From Plantago elongata (lineage: Eukaryota; Streptophyta; Magnoliopsida; Lamiales; Plantaginaceae), in contig JAYMSP010002208.1 in NCBI GenBank assembly GCA_036897095.1, positions 1-25,556 of the forward strand: a DNA stretch of 25,556 nucleotides, in the 5' to 3' direction. Position 1 is the first letter of the stretch; every line of letters begins with the position of its first letter. The notes under the pieces are model-generated. The model saw nothing but the letters and a program-made list of their open reading frames with translations. It did not search any database and had not been told where the DNA came from. A program made the translations under genes and the position numbers. Shown here piece after piece: positions 10,318-20,462 of this stretch.

Positions 10318-13300
10318 CTATGCCTGTTCTTTCCATATACGTCCGGCAATTTTCAGCTTCAGCTCCTTCTTATCACCTCCAGAGAAGAACAACGCCATGT
10401 TCCTCTGGATTATCAGCCCATCCATACTGTCTCTAACTTTTACGTGACTGTCCCGTATGCTCCTTGGGACTCCTTGCCACGTCATTTTTCTCCCATTCCC
10501 GCCAACTTCCAGGCTATAGCTGAACTTTCGAGCATTCTGATCATCACCCATGAAACGGATGAATGCCATGTAAACTGGTGCTGTTCCTATATTGAAAGCC
10601 TCAAAGTGCAAGCAAAACTGGTAGCCGTAGCAATTAAAAATCTGCAGACACATACGGAAGATACAAGGGAAACATATCAATTATAGGCTCCAAGGGCAAG
10701 CAGTGCTGAGAATATCATCTAATGACTTTCTAGTAGTATATTTAGGGGGTACTTGATATTGTAAATTGCACAAACCCCCTAAATATAATTTATTCACACG
10801 GATAGAGCCTCACGTGTCTAAGAGATCTTGCAGAAACACCTCCTATCTTAACCTCCTCACAGACTCACACCAGTAAAATATAGGCGTTTTACACAAATCT
10901 CCCCTAGATAATCAACATTTACGAGTAAAATCCGAACGAGGTGCCTTAAGGTGTTACATCGTCAGCTTTGTTGCCCTAAGTTGACGGTGTGCAATTTTAT
11001 TTGTCCAAATACGATACCGCTGTGGCACGTGGTAGCATAATGATTAACCAACAAATGTCACTCTGCAAGAAAAACTTCAATAGGCAAAATTGCAAATAAA
11101 GTAGTTCTAGATTTCTAAATCATTTTCAATGAGACCTCTTGTTCCAAATATTATGAACCTGTGATCTCATTTTGTCAAAATAATATTAGATATCATCACT
11201 TCATTAAAAGTTACAGTAAAATTAAAATAGAAAATCATAAACAATTCTTATTTAGAAAGCAAAACAAATAATAAAATAGAGTTGCTTCCGCCATGAAGCT
11301 TATCAATCTGAATCTGGAAGGTCTATGGTGGAGCTTCCATGTCAGAAAACGGTGAAGGGAGAATTAATATTATCAATTTTATTTTATTACTATTTAATAA
11401 AGTGGGATTAGTTTGCAATTACTATTATTTTTATGGAAATTTGGTGAGTTTTAAATTCTTAACAAAATGTGGTATGTTTGATATTAACCAAAGTACCGTA
11501 TCTACATTTTAGTCTACATTTTAACGTATATTTGCATTTTGCCGCCACATGTCATTAACTATGCAAACTGGACAAAAAGCCTCCAATAGTACCAAAAAAC
11601 AGGCAACCATCAACTAGTCTAGGTGTACCAAAACGGGTAGTGTAACAATTTGAGGCACATTTCCAGATTTTTCTTAGCATTATTACACAAACCAATGCTC
11701 GTCAATAAATCAACATCATTTTACACAGGACTCTACGCTGTCAGATGTTTTACTTTTGTAGCCTGGTTGCCTTATGCAATTTCTTGAAACTAAAGCATAT
11801 TTGTAAATAAATAAAGCAAGTTTTTGTAATAAATCATATCTCATGAAGCCTTGTGTAATCTACTCTAGGTTTACATGTGCACACCCTACAAAGCTTAATC
11901 ATATAAACACAAAATGGTTCTTGACTGCACTATGTCACACAGAGATTTTCTAACGTGATTTAACAGAATAAGCATACTAAATGCAACGTTCATCTAGTGT
12001 TAACTCTGCAGGAATCAACATTGCATAAAAGTGAAAGGAAAACGACTTGGTAAAAATAGTGCACTTACAGTCAGCATCCAAGTAGCATTTTCAACATCTT
12101 GAGGATTGGACTTCACATATCGGTGGTTGAAAGTACTTCCATCATGCATATCAACGTTGTGATCACCCTTGAGATGTGCCACAAGAAACGGAATATCACC
12201 AGTAACGGGGCATTCAGCCCCTGCATAAGGGCAACTGTAAGGACGGAAGCGGCAATTCAATTCGTGCCTTGGCCTGCTATTGTAAGGAAATATGTCTTGA
12301 CAGCCTAGAAGATGGTATTTACACGGCAACTCAAGTGACTCAGCAACTCGCTCCAAAGCCAAACACCTTATATTCCCAAGTTCACTGCGACAAATTGGGC
12401 AACATTGTACCTTTGCCTGACACTTCGAGCATAAAGTATGGCCATTCGGACACTGCAATAGGAAAAATGAAACCAGTATGACATGTCAGCAATAATTTTG
12501 CCATTCTTATACAAACAATGATTAATGTCTTGAGTCTGACATTGACAAAACTCAATAAAAAAGGCATAAACATTTTAAGTTTTGCACTGAAGTACCAGTA
12601 TTTAATAGTTAACTGCTCGATCTGCTAAGAGAGTGTGACATGCCTTAACGGGGTCTAACAATGCTACATATTTGCAGTACTTCCACTGGAGAAATTGCAG
12701 CCTATTCTTACTCAAAAATTGTAGATTCTTCAAATAGCAGTTTGGAGTAGTGTGATTGAGATAGACAAAATGAAACTTATGCTATAAAAGGCTACAGGCC
12801 AAACAAAGCATTCACCAATCACAAGACCAAGATGAATTTGGAGTTGTGTGATTAACATAGACAAATCAAGCTTATGCTATAAGAAGTTTCAAGATGCAAA
12901 CAAAACATTCATCAACCCACATAACCAAGATGAGTCAAGTCGAATCGATTCATCAATTATTCAGGTCTCAAGTACTAAACTCATCAATTATCCATCACAG
13001 GGGAGGGGAAAGACATACTGCAAAAAATGAAAGTGAAAAAGTAAAGAAAAACACCAAAATGACCAACACATCTTTGGTAGAAAGAATAAAAGGTCTTCAG
13101 ATAGCAGTTGTAATGTCAAAAGAGCAGTTCTGTTTTTCAGATGTCCATTCACAAAATACAGAAGCTCAACTAGCATATGATCCAACCAAGCTAGAGCAAA
13201 TTTATTACAGATTAGACATGAAAGTTATTTCATTTTGAAGCCAATCAACAAATGATAGAATCTCAGCTGGCATATGATTTCATCATGCTTCACAAGTCCT

Positions 13301-15962
13301 ACAGGAGAAGTACCAAAGAATAGATGGGTTAAATTAAAAAATGATACACATCAATGGATTCTGAACTGATATGGTACATCTCTGATGGCAAGCTTCTTGA
13401 GTTGCCAAAAGCTTGCAGCATAGATGTTAGGATACTTAGACTCGTATTGTCAGAGTAAATCACATAGCATCTATGGAACTAAAAAGTCCACTGGCAGCAG
13501 CAAAATTGGTCTGAGTTTTTTGTCAGTAGTACTTGATTGTTCTCCAGGCAAAGGAAAAGTTAGACAATGATTCATGTTTAAAAAACTCAATTTAACCCAT
13601 GTTAAGACTTGAATAAAAAATACTCCTTCCATCCCATAATCAACATTTTATTGAGCTGGGCACGGCTTTAAGAGTAAACTAGTGCTCCCTCCATCCCGTA
13701 CAATAAGACACGTATTCCTTTTATGGACATCCCACGAAACTAGACACGTTCAAAAAATAGTAAAAAAGTACCTCCACTAACTAATTTAAAATTCATATTA
13801 TACTCAAAAAGTAACTTCACTAACTAAAAACCTCCACTAACTAATTTAATATTCATATTATAATAATAAACAATTGACTGCATTAAAAACAATGCCGGAA
13901 ATTTTTGTGTCTTATTGTACGGGACGGAAGGAGTAAATATTTATAGAATTTAGAAACAGTAAGGTTGAAAGAATAGAAATATGAAAGTGAGTGAATAAAG
14001 TAGGAGGGAGATTTTACATATAATGTTATGAAAAGTTAAGATTGGGACCGACAAATAAAAAAGGAAAGTGAAGCAGTTGAGATCAACATGATTCAATGCG
14101 AGAACGGTCTTGTGGAACCTTAAAAATGAGAATATGGATGCGTTCAATTTTTATTTTTGGCTTTTATAAAGTCTGGAAATGTGGATTATCTGTCATTCTT
14201 ATTACTTTTATCTTGAAATGTTCTAAAATATTTAAAAATAAATAAAAATCAGTGTTTAACAGTCACATGCAATTTTATGTACAATATACTACAAAACAAC
14301 AAATAATCCACAATTGCAAATTTCATAACAGGAAAATGAAGACCATCCATATAACCTAGTTTCAAATGAAAATAAAGCATGAGACTTATAATAATACGAT
14401 AAAATATCAATTAGTCCAAATAAGTAAACATCACATTCTTCAATGCCATTGGATATGAGGGTGGACAAGACTCAGGGAGCAGATACAGAAGAAACGAATC
14501 AAAAAGGCTAGGTTTCAGTTTACTTGATTGGATCCATATCTCAGCCGTATCTACAAGTAAAAACTTATCCAAAACTCAACCAAGATTTTTTTTTTTTTAA
14601 TTTTGTTCAGCCCCAAACACCACACTTCTAACTCCACAGAAAAGTGTTGTGATTTTGTGTTTATTAGATTAATAAGTAATACTTTTTGTGCTCTTGTAGA
14701 GGACTTCTTTTTGTGGTTTATTGGGTACAAACTGAAGGGTTGTGTCTTTGTTCACAAGACTTTTCTGTTTGCATGCTATTTGGGCCTATGCAGTAAAGAT
14801 AATCTTTATTTTTTCCTATTATGAAGCTTGGATTGTGCATTACCCCCTCCGATCCGTTATAATGTGTCATTTTAGATGTCCCATTAGAACGGTTGACCGT
14901 TGACCTCCAAAACATTATATATTTGTATATATAAACATGTATTCCCTCAATCCACTCTAAATTACATAAAATGAGTCAAGCTCGTCTCATGTTTGATAAC
15001 CATGTAAAGTAATTATTCAAAATCTCGAACAGATAAAATTGCCAACCATGCAAACTAGCTGGAGAAACTTCAGGAGGTGCAATTAGTCCCCTAGCTTCAT
15101 GTAAGATGTTTTTAGGCAGCTACAACTAATTTGCTACCATGGCCAAAGATGCCAGTCAAATCTAGCAATAGCAGTCCATCAGGATGGTCACGGGGTGCTG
15201 AGACTGGTTTAATGAAGGCTGGCTATAAGGATATTTACTGTCTTGCAAAAGTAAATTTTGAGCTTATCTCTGTCCTTCATGTTAGCTCCATATTAAGCTT
15301 GGAATGACCCAGAACATAATACTTGATTCATCAATTTTTGGTAATACTTGTTTTATGCTTCCAGGTTCTTCTTTTCACACATATATTCAATAGTAGAAGC
15401 AACATGTGGATCCAACAAGTTAGACAGAGAGCATCGAATGTACTCCCTCTGTCCCAGAATAAATGACACATATATTCCATTTACGATTTATATATATCCC
15501 ACTGCAAATGTCACATTTCCTTTTTTGGCAACATTTACAACCCATGTGCATTTGTTCCCACTATCATTTACACTGCATTTTAATCTCCGGGTCCAAAAAC
15601 AAGTGTGTCATTTGTTCTGGGACGGAGGGAGTAATTCATAAAGATTACCAATGTGTATGGTCTGATATACAAATATCAAAACAAGTCATCATAAATTGCA
15701 GAAATGGTTGTTGAAACATGCTGAAGTCATGAATACCACGAGATTTTACCTGGTGAATTGGAGGATACATGACATTCATACAAATAGGACACTCAAGTAA
15801 TTCATGCACAGTTGTATTAGATGCTACCCCGCGCTTCACACTATTTCGTGCTGGAATCTTCTTACGTGGAGATGCCCTGAACTCAACATATTCAGGCGCA
15901 ATGCCATAATCGAGACTGCGGGAGTCAGCTGTGCCATCATAACTGCTACTTCCAGGTGTCAT
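10318..15962 (-). CDS. SINA/SINAT-type RING E3 ubiquitin ligase, three coding exons, 306 aa
   Basis: An E3 ligase of the seven-in-absentia family, which moves ubiquitin from an E2 enzyme to substrates. Plant SINATs act in the cytosol and nucleus, for example in hormone, light and autophagy control. Coding exons on the - strand are 15962-15750 (71 aa), 12452-12069 (128 aa) and 10641-10318 (107 aa plus stop). All junctions are GT-AG and phase 0. An in-frame stop precedes the ATG. The RING domain spans residues 58-92 (C58, C61, C72, H76, C79, C82, C89, C92). The SIAH zinc fingers use C115, C122, H134, C138, then C145, C152, H164, H169. The substrate-binding/dimerisation domain runs from about 170 to 302, with conserved VGDIPFLVAHL-like, STFNHRYVKSNP, SYSLEVGGNGRK and GLIIQRNMALFFSGGD phrases. 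The length of 306 aa is normal for the family and no key residue is missing. Introns of 1.4 and 3.3 kb hold MITEs and duplications. The exact SINAT number cannot be assigned. Confidence 0.96.
10642..12068 (-). other. SINA intron 2
   Basis: A 1,427-bp intron on the - strand. Its donor GTAAGT is complementary to 12068-12063, and its acceptor TGCAG is complementary to 10646-10642. It contains a 14-bp perfect inverted repeat near the acceptor (10737-10787) and otherwise AT-rich sequence with no ORF. Positions 10900-11650 have a TE-like look but no boundaries that I could define. Confidence 0.85.
10737..10787. repeat. Perfect 14-bp inverted repeat (hairpin)
   Basis: TATATTTAGGGGGT (10737-10750) pairs perfectly with ACCCCCTAAATATA (10774-10787) across a 23-nt loop. 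It lies in SINA intron 2, about 100-145 nt upstream of the acceptor. It could be a tiny foldback remnant or a structured intron element. Confidence 0.85.
12741..12934. repeat. Diverged 96-bp tandem duplication
   Basis: Two adjacent copies start at 12741 and 12837. Shared blocks in order are TTTGGAGT(A/T)GTGTGATT, ATAGACAAA, CTTATGCTATAA, CAAACAAA(G/A)CATTCA and ACCAAGATGA. The identity looks like roughly 75-80 percent by eye, so the duplication is old. It lies in SINA intron 1. Confidence 0.8.
13621..13684. mobile_element. Remnant of an older Stowaway-like MITE, interrupted by a younger one
   Basis: TACTCCTTCCATCCCATAAT at 13621 is a Stowaway-type terminus with its TA. It is followed by a MITE-like interior (TTTATTGAGCTGGGCACGG). 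The interior appears to resume after 13935 (about 13936-14025, with GTGAGTGAATAAAGTAGGAG), so the element seems split by the insertion at 13685-13933. Its far terminus is not recognisable. Confidence 0.5.
13685..13933. mobile_element. Stowaway (Tc1/mariner) MITE, 249 bp
   Basis: The 27-bp terminal inverted repeats lie at 13685-13711 (CTCCCTCCATCCCGTACAAT...) and 13907-13933 (...GTACGGGACGGAAGGAG) and match at 25 of 27 positions. A TA follows the right end. The left flank reads TG rather than TA, so one copy of the target site seems to have mutated. The interior is AT-rich, with an internal duplicated word ACCTCCACTAACTAATTTAA. There is no coding capacity; mobilisation would need a mariner-like transposase from elsewhere. 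Confidence 0.88.
14841..14965. mobile_element. Stowaway-like MITE remnant
   Basis: TACCCCCTCCGATCCGTTAT at 14841 matches a Stowaway terminus with its TA. The sequence then runs to a second poor CTCCCTC-like word near 14943 (TTCCCTCAATCC) in the same orientation. No right-hand inverted terminus is present, so this is a fragment, perhaps two overlapping fragments. Confidence 0.45.
15443..15631. mobile_element. Intact Stowaway MITE, 189 bp, with TA target duplications
   Basis: The ends are near-perfect inverted repeats of about 28 bp: CTCCCTCTGTCCCAGAATAA at 15443 and its counterpart ending TCTGGGACGGAGGGAG at 15631. TA dinucleotides flank both sides (15441-15442 and 15632-15633). It lies in SINA intron 1, about 118 nt from the exon 1 donor. 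The transcript could fold it into a long hairpin. Well-preserved ends suggest a fairly recent insertion. Confidence 0.95.
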
Positions 15963-16594
15963 GATTTTATTTAAAGTGGCTTATAATGCCCACTTATCGT
16001 CTACCTAACAAATCTGCAAAATGTCAAAATGGAAGTTATAATGTATAGTTGGTATAGAAGTCCAAAGTAGTAAAACACAAATTACAGTTTTTCACCAAAG
16101 GATCTAAAGTAAAAAATTAAGTTACTGAAACTATAGTTGATTTAAGAGCGGACTTTCAGTGAGTTGGTGATATCTCAATCAGAAACAGAAAACTAATACC
16201 AGAATGTTGCATGAAAGAAATTGACGAAACAATATCTTTCTACTATCAACTTTGGCTAATGCCTATCCCGCTGAAAACATATTCATGAGAATAGCTCGTT
16301 TACTATGCTATCAGTCATCATATGAGTAACTCTCATGTTGAATATAGGACCCAACTCTTAATGTGCAAAATCAATTAAAAAGAAAACATTGAATTCTCTT
16401 TCCAGTATCCCTCAACATGGAGGGACATATAACAGATTATTTGTTTGGTGAGATTCTTAGATGAAACACTACAACTCATTCTGAATTAATGTCTCTCTAT
16501 ATGTATATTTATAGTTGCTTATGGAACTTTTTATTCGATTTATCCAAAAAGAGCAAAGGGTATAACCTCGTGCACTATGCTTTCCCAGGCAAGG

Positions 16595-17303
16595 GGGGAT
16601 GACGAACAAGTCACTACAGGAACAACATGCTGATGTCCTAAATCTCATCCCAAATTTTCTTATCAAGCAAAAGATTAAAATTATGAAAGAAAATCAGAAA
16701 TCTTATCAAGCAAAGATTAAAATTATGAAAGACAATCAGAAACCTTATCAAGCTTTGGTTGGGATGTATCCTCCTTGTTAAACATAACAGGCTAAATCAT
16801 GTGAATGGTACGTAGATCAAAATGAGAACTTTTTTCGAGGTCACAACTATAATGAACGGTTGATAGTTAATGGCAATATGAAGGTTCCAAGGAGCAGTTA
16901 TTTGGGGTGCCATAAACTCACCAAATGTATCAATATATTAACAGATTGTTTACACATGCACTCTTTTAACAACCGCTGAGGATTGACCAACAAGTTGCCA
17001 AAGGAGCACCTTGCTAATGTGCTAACTCTCATCCTTATTTATTCTTCCCCGCAAAACATTATAATCATGAAAGCAAATCACAAATCTTTCAACTTGGTTG
17101 GATCCTGTCATCCTTATTGATGATGACCAGACTCTCATTGAACGGTATGTTCATCGAAATGAGAATTTCTTTACATGTAACAGATATAATCAACATACTT
17201 GAAAGGTTGACAGTAATTGATATAGAAAGGTTTCAGAGGAAAAGTCAGGGTTAATAAAAGCACTACAATGTATCAATAAAGTTGCAGATTGTTCATGCAT
17301 ACA
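16595..17303. repeat. Old tandem duplication, unit about 340-385 bp
   Basis: Unit A (about 16595-16960) and unit B (about 16979-17303) share blocks in the same order. Examples are GACGAACAAG/GACCAACAAG (16601 and 16985), AACTCTCATCC-like words, ATTATGAAAG/ATAATCATGAAAG, TTGGTTGG, AATGAGAA and GTATCAATA..CAGATTGTT. The offset is 384 at the left and 343 at the right, mainly because unit A gained an internal 43-bp duplication. The copies are strongly diverged. Confidence 0.7.
16660..16753. repeat. 43-bp tandem duplication inside unit A
   Basis: TTATCAAGCAAAAGATTAAA begins at 16660 and recurs with one base deleted at 16703. A third partial copy (TTATCAAGC) starts at 16745. The copies are nearly identical, so this expansion is younger than the larger duplication around it. 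Confidence 0.9.
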
Positions 17304-17448
17304 GTGCTTGACATGAGATGTCATATTGACCACATTGAGTCAAGTTTTATCGAACAATCTTCTCTATGTTTCATGCATACAGTGCTTGACATGAGATGTC
17401 ATATTGACCACATTGAGTCAAGTCTTATCGAACAATCTTCTCTATGTT
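17293..17448. repeat. Near-perfect 78-bp tandem duplication
   Basis: Positions 17293-17370 and 17371-17448 differ at a single position. The unit begins TCATGCATACAGTGCTTGAC. As 78 is a multiple of three, a + strand open frame here contains a duplicated 26-residue block, but there is no other sign of a gene. It lies in the proposed SINA leader intron. Confidence 0.95.
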
Positions 17449-18312
17449 TAGATGGTTCAGACAATGTCTTCTCCTACTACTCGCCCACCTTTCCCACCCT
17501 TCAACACCCAACAAATAATGTCATAGACTTGCAGAACCTAGATGCATTCTAAGACAATTTGTAATGACATGAGAAGTATAAAATGCAATTACACAATATA
17601 AACTGAAGGCTAGGTTTAACGGTAGTAAATACATCCGATAAAACTACCTCAACGGCTCAACCCGAGACTTCCATTGTCTTGGAAGGATTATATGTCAGAC
17701 TCAGAACGAAGATTGTTAATTGATCTTGAGTTTATGAAAAACCTATGGCACCCAACAAATTGAGATAAACAAAAAAAAGTTATAATGCACGTATAGGAAA
17801 ACAAGACAAGCTGCATTCTAGTTCCCAACAAGTAAACGTATACAGATACCTGATCCATTCTTATTTCTCCAACAAATACGAACACGAGTCAATGCAACTC
17901 AGAGAGAAATTATCAAGAAAGCTTCATGACACAGAAATAACAGAGCCAAAAAAAACCAAATCAAGAAAAGAAGAAAGGAACCCACTGATTCCCAAAAAAT
18001 GAGTAAAAATGTGACCTTTCTAGGTATAATTTTCCAGTACTGAGAAGCCCCCAAAAAAGAGATTGGAAACAATCAAGACATAGTCACATCAAAGCAGAAT
18101 CGTCCGATTAGGGCACTAAACCTAACAACGTTGACAAGTGAAAAACGCAAGCCATAATTAGTACCATACCTAAATTGATTAGTGAATTCACACAAGCACT
18201 CATCTCACAATCAGTCAGTGAGATGTTGAAATAAAAAAGGCATAACCTTTTCCCCAAATAGCAAAGAAGAAATAGGACATGTAAAGAACAAGTAAAGAGA
18301 AAAGGAACTGAC

Positions 18313-18545
18313 CCGGATGTTGAAGAAAAAAACCCAGAAGAGGAATCAGATTTGGGAGGAGAAAAGGGTTGAAAAAATGCAATCTTGTTCGTTCAGGCCA
18401 TGTTCGAGTAATAATCCAATAATTGGGATTTTGATTGATTCTGAGGAGAGTAGTTACTTACTACTAGTTTCTCTCTCTCTCTCTCTCTAACAGTAACAAG
18501 ACAATTAGACAAATCAAGCAGAGAAATGAAATGAATGAGTTTGTG
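18313..18545 (-). other. Putative SINA 5'UTR exon
   Basis: Read on the - strand, this stretch has a GA-repeat (complement of the CT run at 18471-18489) and then a C/T-rich leader (CAACCCTTTTCTCCTCCCAA), ending at the candidate donor. The composition is typical of plant leaders. The transcription start is unknown; a TATATATC word on the - strand near 18690 could place it further upstream, near 18660. Confidence 0.45.
18471..18489. repeat. (CT)n microsatellite
   Basis: An uninterrupted CT run, GA on the SINA strand, within the presumed SINA leader. GA/CT tracts are frequent in plant core promoters and 5'UTRs and can bind BPC/GAGA-type factors. Confidence 0.9.
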
Positions 18546-18609
18546 TTGTGTTGGTGATGAGGTGGAGCTCAATCCTTAAATCCCGTTACTGCACTATTTC
18601 ATTTCCATT

Positions 18610-18628
18610 TCTTCTTCTTCTTCTTCTT
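18610..18628. repeat. (CTT)n microsatellite
   Basis: About six CTT units (GAA on the SINA strand) close to the presumed SINA promoter or leader. Confidence 0.85.
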
Positions 18629-18784
18629 GCTAATAATATTTGTCTTGTCTCACTTGCTTTTATTTACGACCACGACAAACCAAACCGAGATATATACATG
18701 AGTCCAAATTCCGACTGTAGATCGATCGATTCGACAGAGAAGGGTGTGTGTAAAATGTGTTTTGCTGTAGTGATTTCTTAACTC

Positions 18785-18807
18785 TTAGGTTAGGTTAGGT
18801 TAGGTTA
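18785..18807. repeat. (TTAGG)4 microsatellite
   Basis: Four tandem TTAGG units. This is the insect-type telomere unit, not the plant one (TTTAGGG), so it is best read as an ordinary pentanucleotide microsatellite. It lies upstream of the SINA gene. Confidence 0.9.
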
Positions 18808-19074
18808 TTCAATTGATCGAGAGGTTCAAATAGGTTTGGGAATTGGGAGTTTTCTTGCATATATAAATGGGATCAAGTTCAACCAAGTAATAAAGGGAAA
18901 CAAGAAAAGCAAACTTCCATCATGTTTCAATTTTCAAAATTGGAAATTTGAAAGGGCATCTATCTATTCTTTTAGAATTACATTTATCCTTTTATACAAT
19001 TTTGCCATGTAGGAAAAACTTGAATAGGCCATCAGAAATAGTTTTAAAATTTATCTAATTATTAAAGTTTTTAT

Positions 19075-19573
19075 TAGGGGTGATCATAAAATTCAAAAAT
19101 TCGATAAAAAAATCCGACAATTCGATCTGAAGCAATCTAGTGTGTTCGGATCGGATTACGAATTAACATATTTGAGAACCGAGAATTTTCGGATTAATCC
19201 AATCCGATCTGTCGAATTTTCGATAATTCGATTTTAATCTGAAGTATTAAAAACAATAAAAGAAGAGAAAATACCCCTCTACCAAAGTCAAAACCGTTGA
19301 TTCAAATAGCAACTTATATCCAAGCCTAGTAACAAAAACCCAAACCCTAATCATCCATTCATACTTATTCATTTCCGTTATTCCTATTTTTTATTTTTTT
19401 TGGAGGTTTGCTTTGGGAATGTTGAGGAAGAAAGGTTAATTCATTTTTATTTATTTTTATATTTTTGAATTTTTTTCGGATTAATTCGAATCCGATCGGA
19501 AGCATTCATATTGGATTATAGATTGACCCCAATGTGCTCTTAAACTTCGGGTTAATCCGAACGATCACCCCTA
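19075..19573. mobile_element. hAT-like non-autonomous DNA transposon, about 499 bp
   Basis: The left end TAGGGGTGATCA and right end GATCACCCCTA form short terminal inverted repeats, and both start with the TAGGGGTG typical of some plant hAT elements. The flanking 8-mers GTTTTTAT (19067-19074) and GTATTTGT (19574-19581) agree at 6 of 8 positions, consistent with a decayed 8-bp hAT target duplication. The interior has many mutually complementary ATTCGG/CCGAAT and CGGATCGGATT words, so it could form secondary structure. No transposase is encoded. Confidence 0.6.
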
Positions 19574-19737
19574 GTATTTGTATTTTAGTGGAAAGTTGAG
19601 ACACCCAGTATTAGAACTTACATATTCGATTCCCCCATTTATATAGAAAATGGTGATTAAAGTCTAAAAATAAATCGAATGATAAATTCGTCTTTATCCA
19701 ATTATTATAGTTGTAATATTTCAAACAAAACTTGGTT

Positions 19738-20462
19738 TCGATCGCACCGGAGATTCAGATCGACTGGGGAGGTTCAATGTGTGAAGGAGCCGAAGGGAAT
19801 TTCGACCTCAAGTCGTTGCAATTTTGGTTCAGGTCATCTAGTGGGTCATCTGGCGATTCCTTGCTCGTTGGAATCGAAGGGTCAGCCGGCAAATTGCGGT
19901 GGCTCAAATTTGGTTCTATATCCAATCCCTCGTGCACGGTGAAATCCTCAACTGTAGCCTATGCATTAGATTCCAGAGCACCACCAATCGATCTCGGCCT
20001 TGTCTTCGTCGGGCTGCCGTGGGGGCGAGGCAGAATGGCGGCTAAGGTTTTCTTAGCTGGCTGAAAATCAATAGAACACCTCAGGGATGGGATATGGAGC
20101 TTGTTTGGATGATTCCCAGATTTGGAGTAAAGAGTTGGAAAGCGAAACTATTAAAGTGTGTCTTTGCCGAGACAATCTATGTCATATGGATACAAAGAAG
20201 CACTATATGTTTTCAGCAGAGATCTACGAACCCAAACCTAGAAGTGAAGATTATCAATGTCATAATTAATAGAGCTTGGTTACACTCCCGACTTCGAGCC
20301 CATTGCACTAGTTTGATGTTACCATGATAGGATTGCTTGTTAGCTATTGATTCCCCTATCGTTTTGATTCTCTTTGATACTTGACATTGACTGGATCATA
20401 GAATTATCTTGTACTTATTGGTTGGACAGAAACAAAAGTTTAATTTCGTTAAAAAAAAAAAA
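19738..20462 (+). mobile_element. Internally deleted LINE with poly-A tail and target duplications
   Basis: The right part (about 20049-20327) encodes the carboxyl end of a plant LINE ORF2, just after the zinc-binding RT region: WLKINRTPQGW, VKSWKAKLLKCVFAETIY and a tail with ARG-rich SRLRAHC. A non-coding 3' end and an A12 run (20451-20462) follow. The left part (19738-20032) is GC-rich and leader-like, and ends in ATGGCGGCTAAG at 20035. That resembles the start of ORF1 in such elements and is joined straight to ORF2 tail sequence. The element is flanked by AACAAAACTTGGTT (19724-19737) and AACAAAAGTTGGTT (20461-20474), 13 of 14 identical, which is a LINE-type target duplication. It cannot move on its own but keeps both ends. 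Confidence 0.75.

Larger units (their letters stand above)
12453..15749 (-). other. SINA intron 1 (between coding exons 1 and 2)
   Basis: A 3,297-bp intron. On the - strand the donor is CAG|GTAAAA at 15750/15749 and the acceptor is TTGCAG|TGT at 12453/12452. It separates the first RING half (C58, C61) from the rest of the RING. It has filled with repeats: a 96-bp duplication, a nested Stowaway pair, a Stowaway remnant and an intact Stowaway MITE, listed separately. There is no convincing internal gene; the short open frames are unsupported. Confidence 0.9.
16014..18312 (-). other. Probable 5'UTR intron of the SINA gene
   Basis: Upstream of the SINA start codon, the - strand shows a pyrimidine-rich acceptor TTTTGCAG ending at 16014. 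It is followed by 51 nt without ATG and then the start codon. A candidate donor CCGG|GTCAGT lies at 18313/18312, just after a leader-like CT-rich segment. This gives a 2.3-kb leader intron. Stronger-looking alternative donors (CAG|GTATCT near 17849 and TAG|GTATGG near 18170) would give extra or alternative leader exons. Long leader introns are common in plant genes. The acceptor is better supported than the donor. Confidence 0.5.

Noticed and set aside
12848-13238. Short + strand frames within SINA intron 1
   Set aside because: They lie across an old tandem duplication, have low-complexity composition and match no known protein.
18785-18807. TTAGG repeats as interstitial telomere sequence
   Set aside because: Plants normally use TTTAGGG; four TTAGG units are most simply a microsatellite.
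19732-20064. A 110-codon + strand frame as a host gene
   Set aside because: It begins inside the target duplication and crosses the junction of the deleted LINE; it has no recognisable domain.
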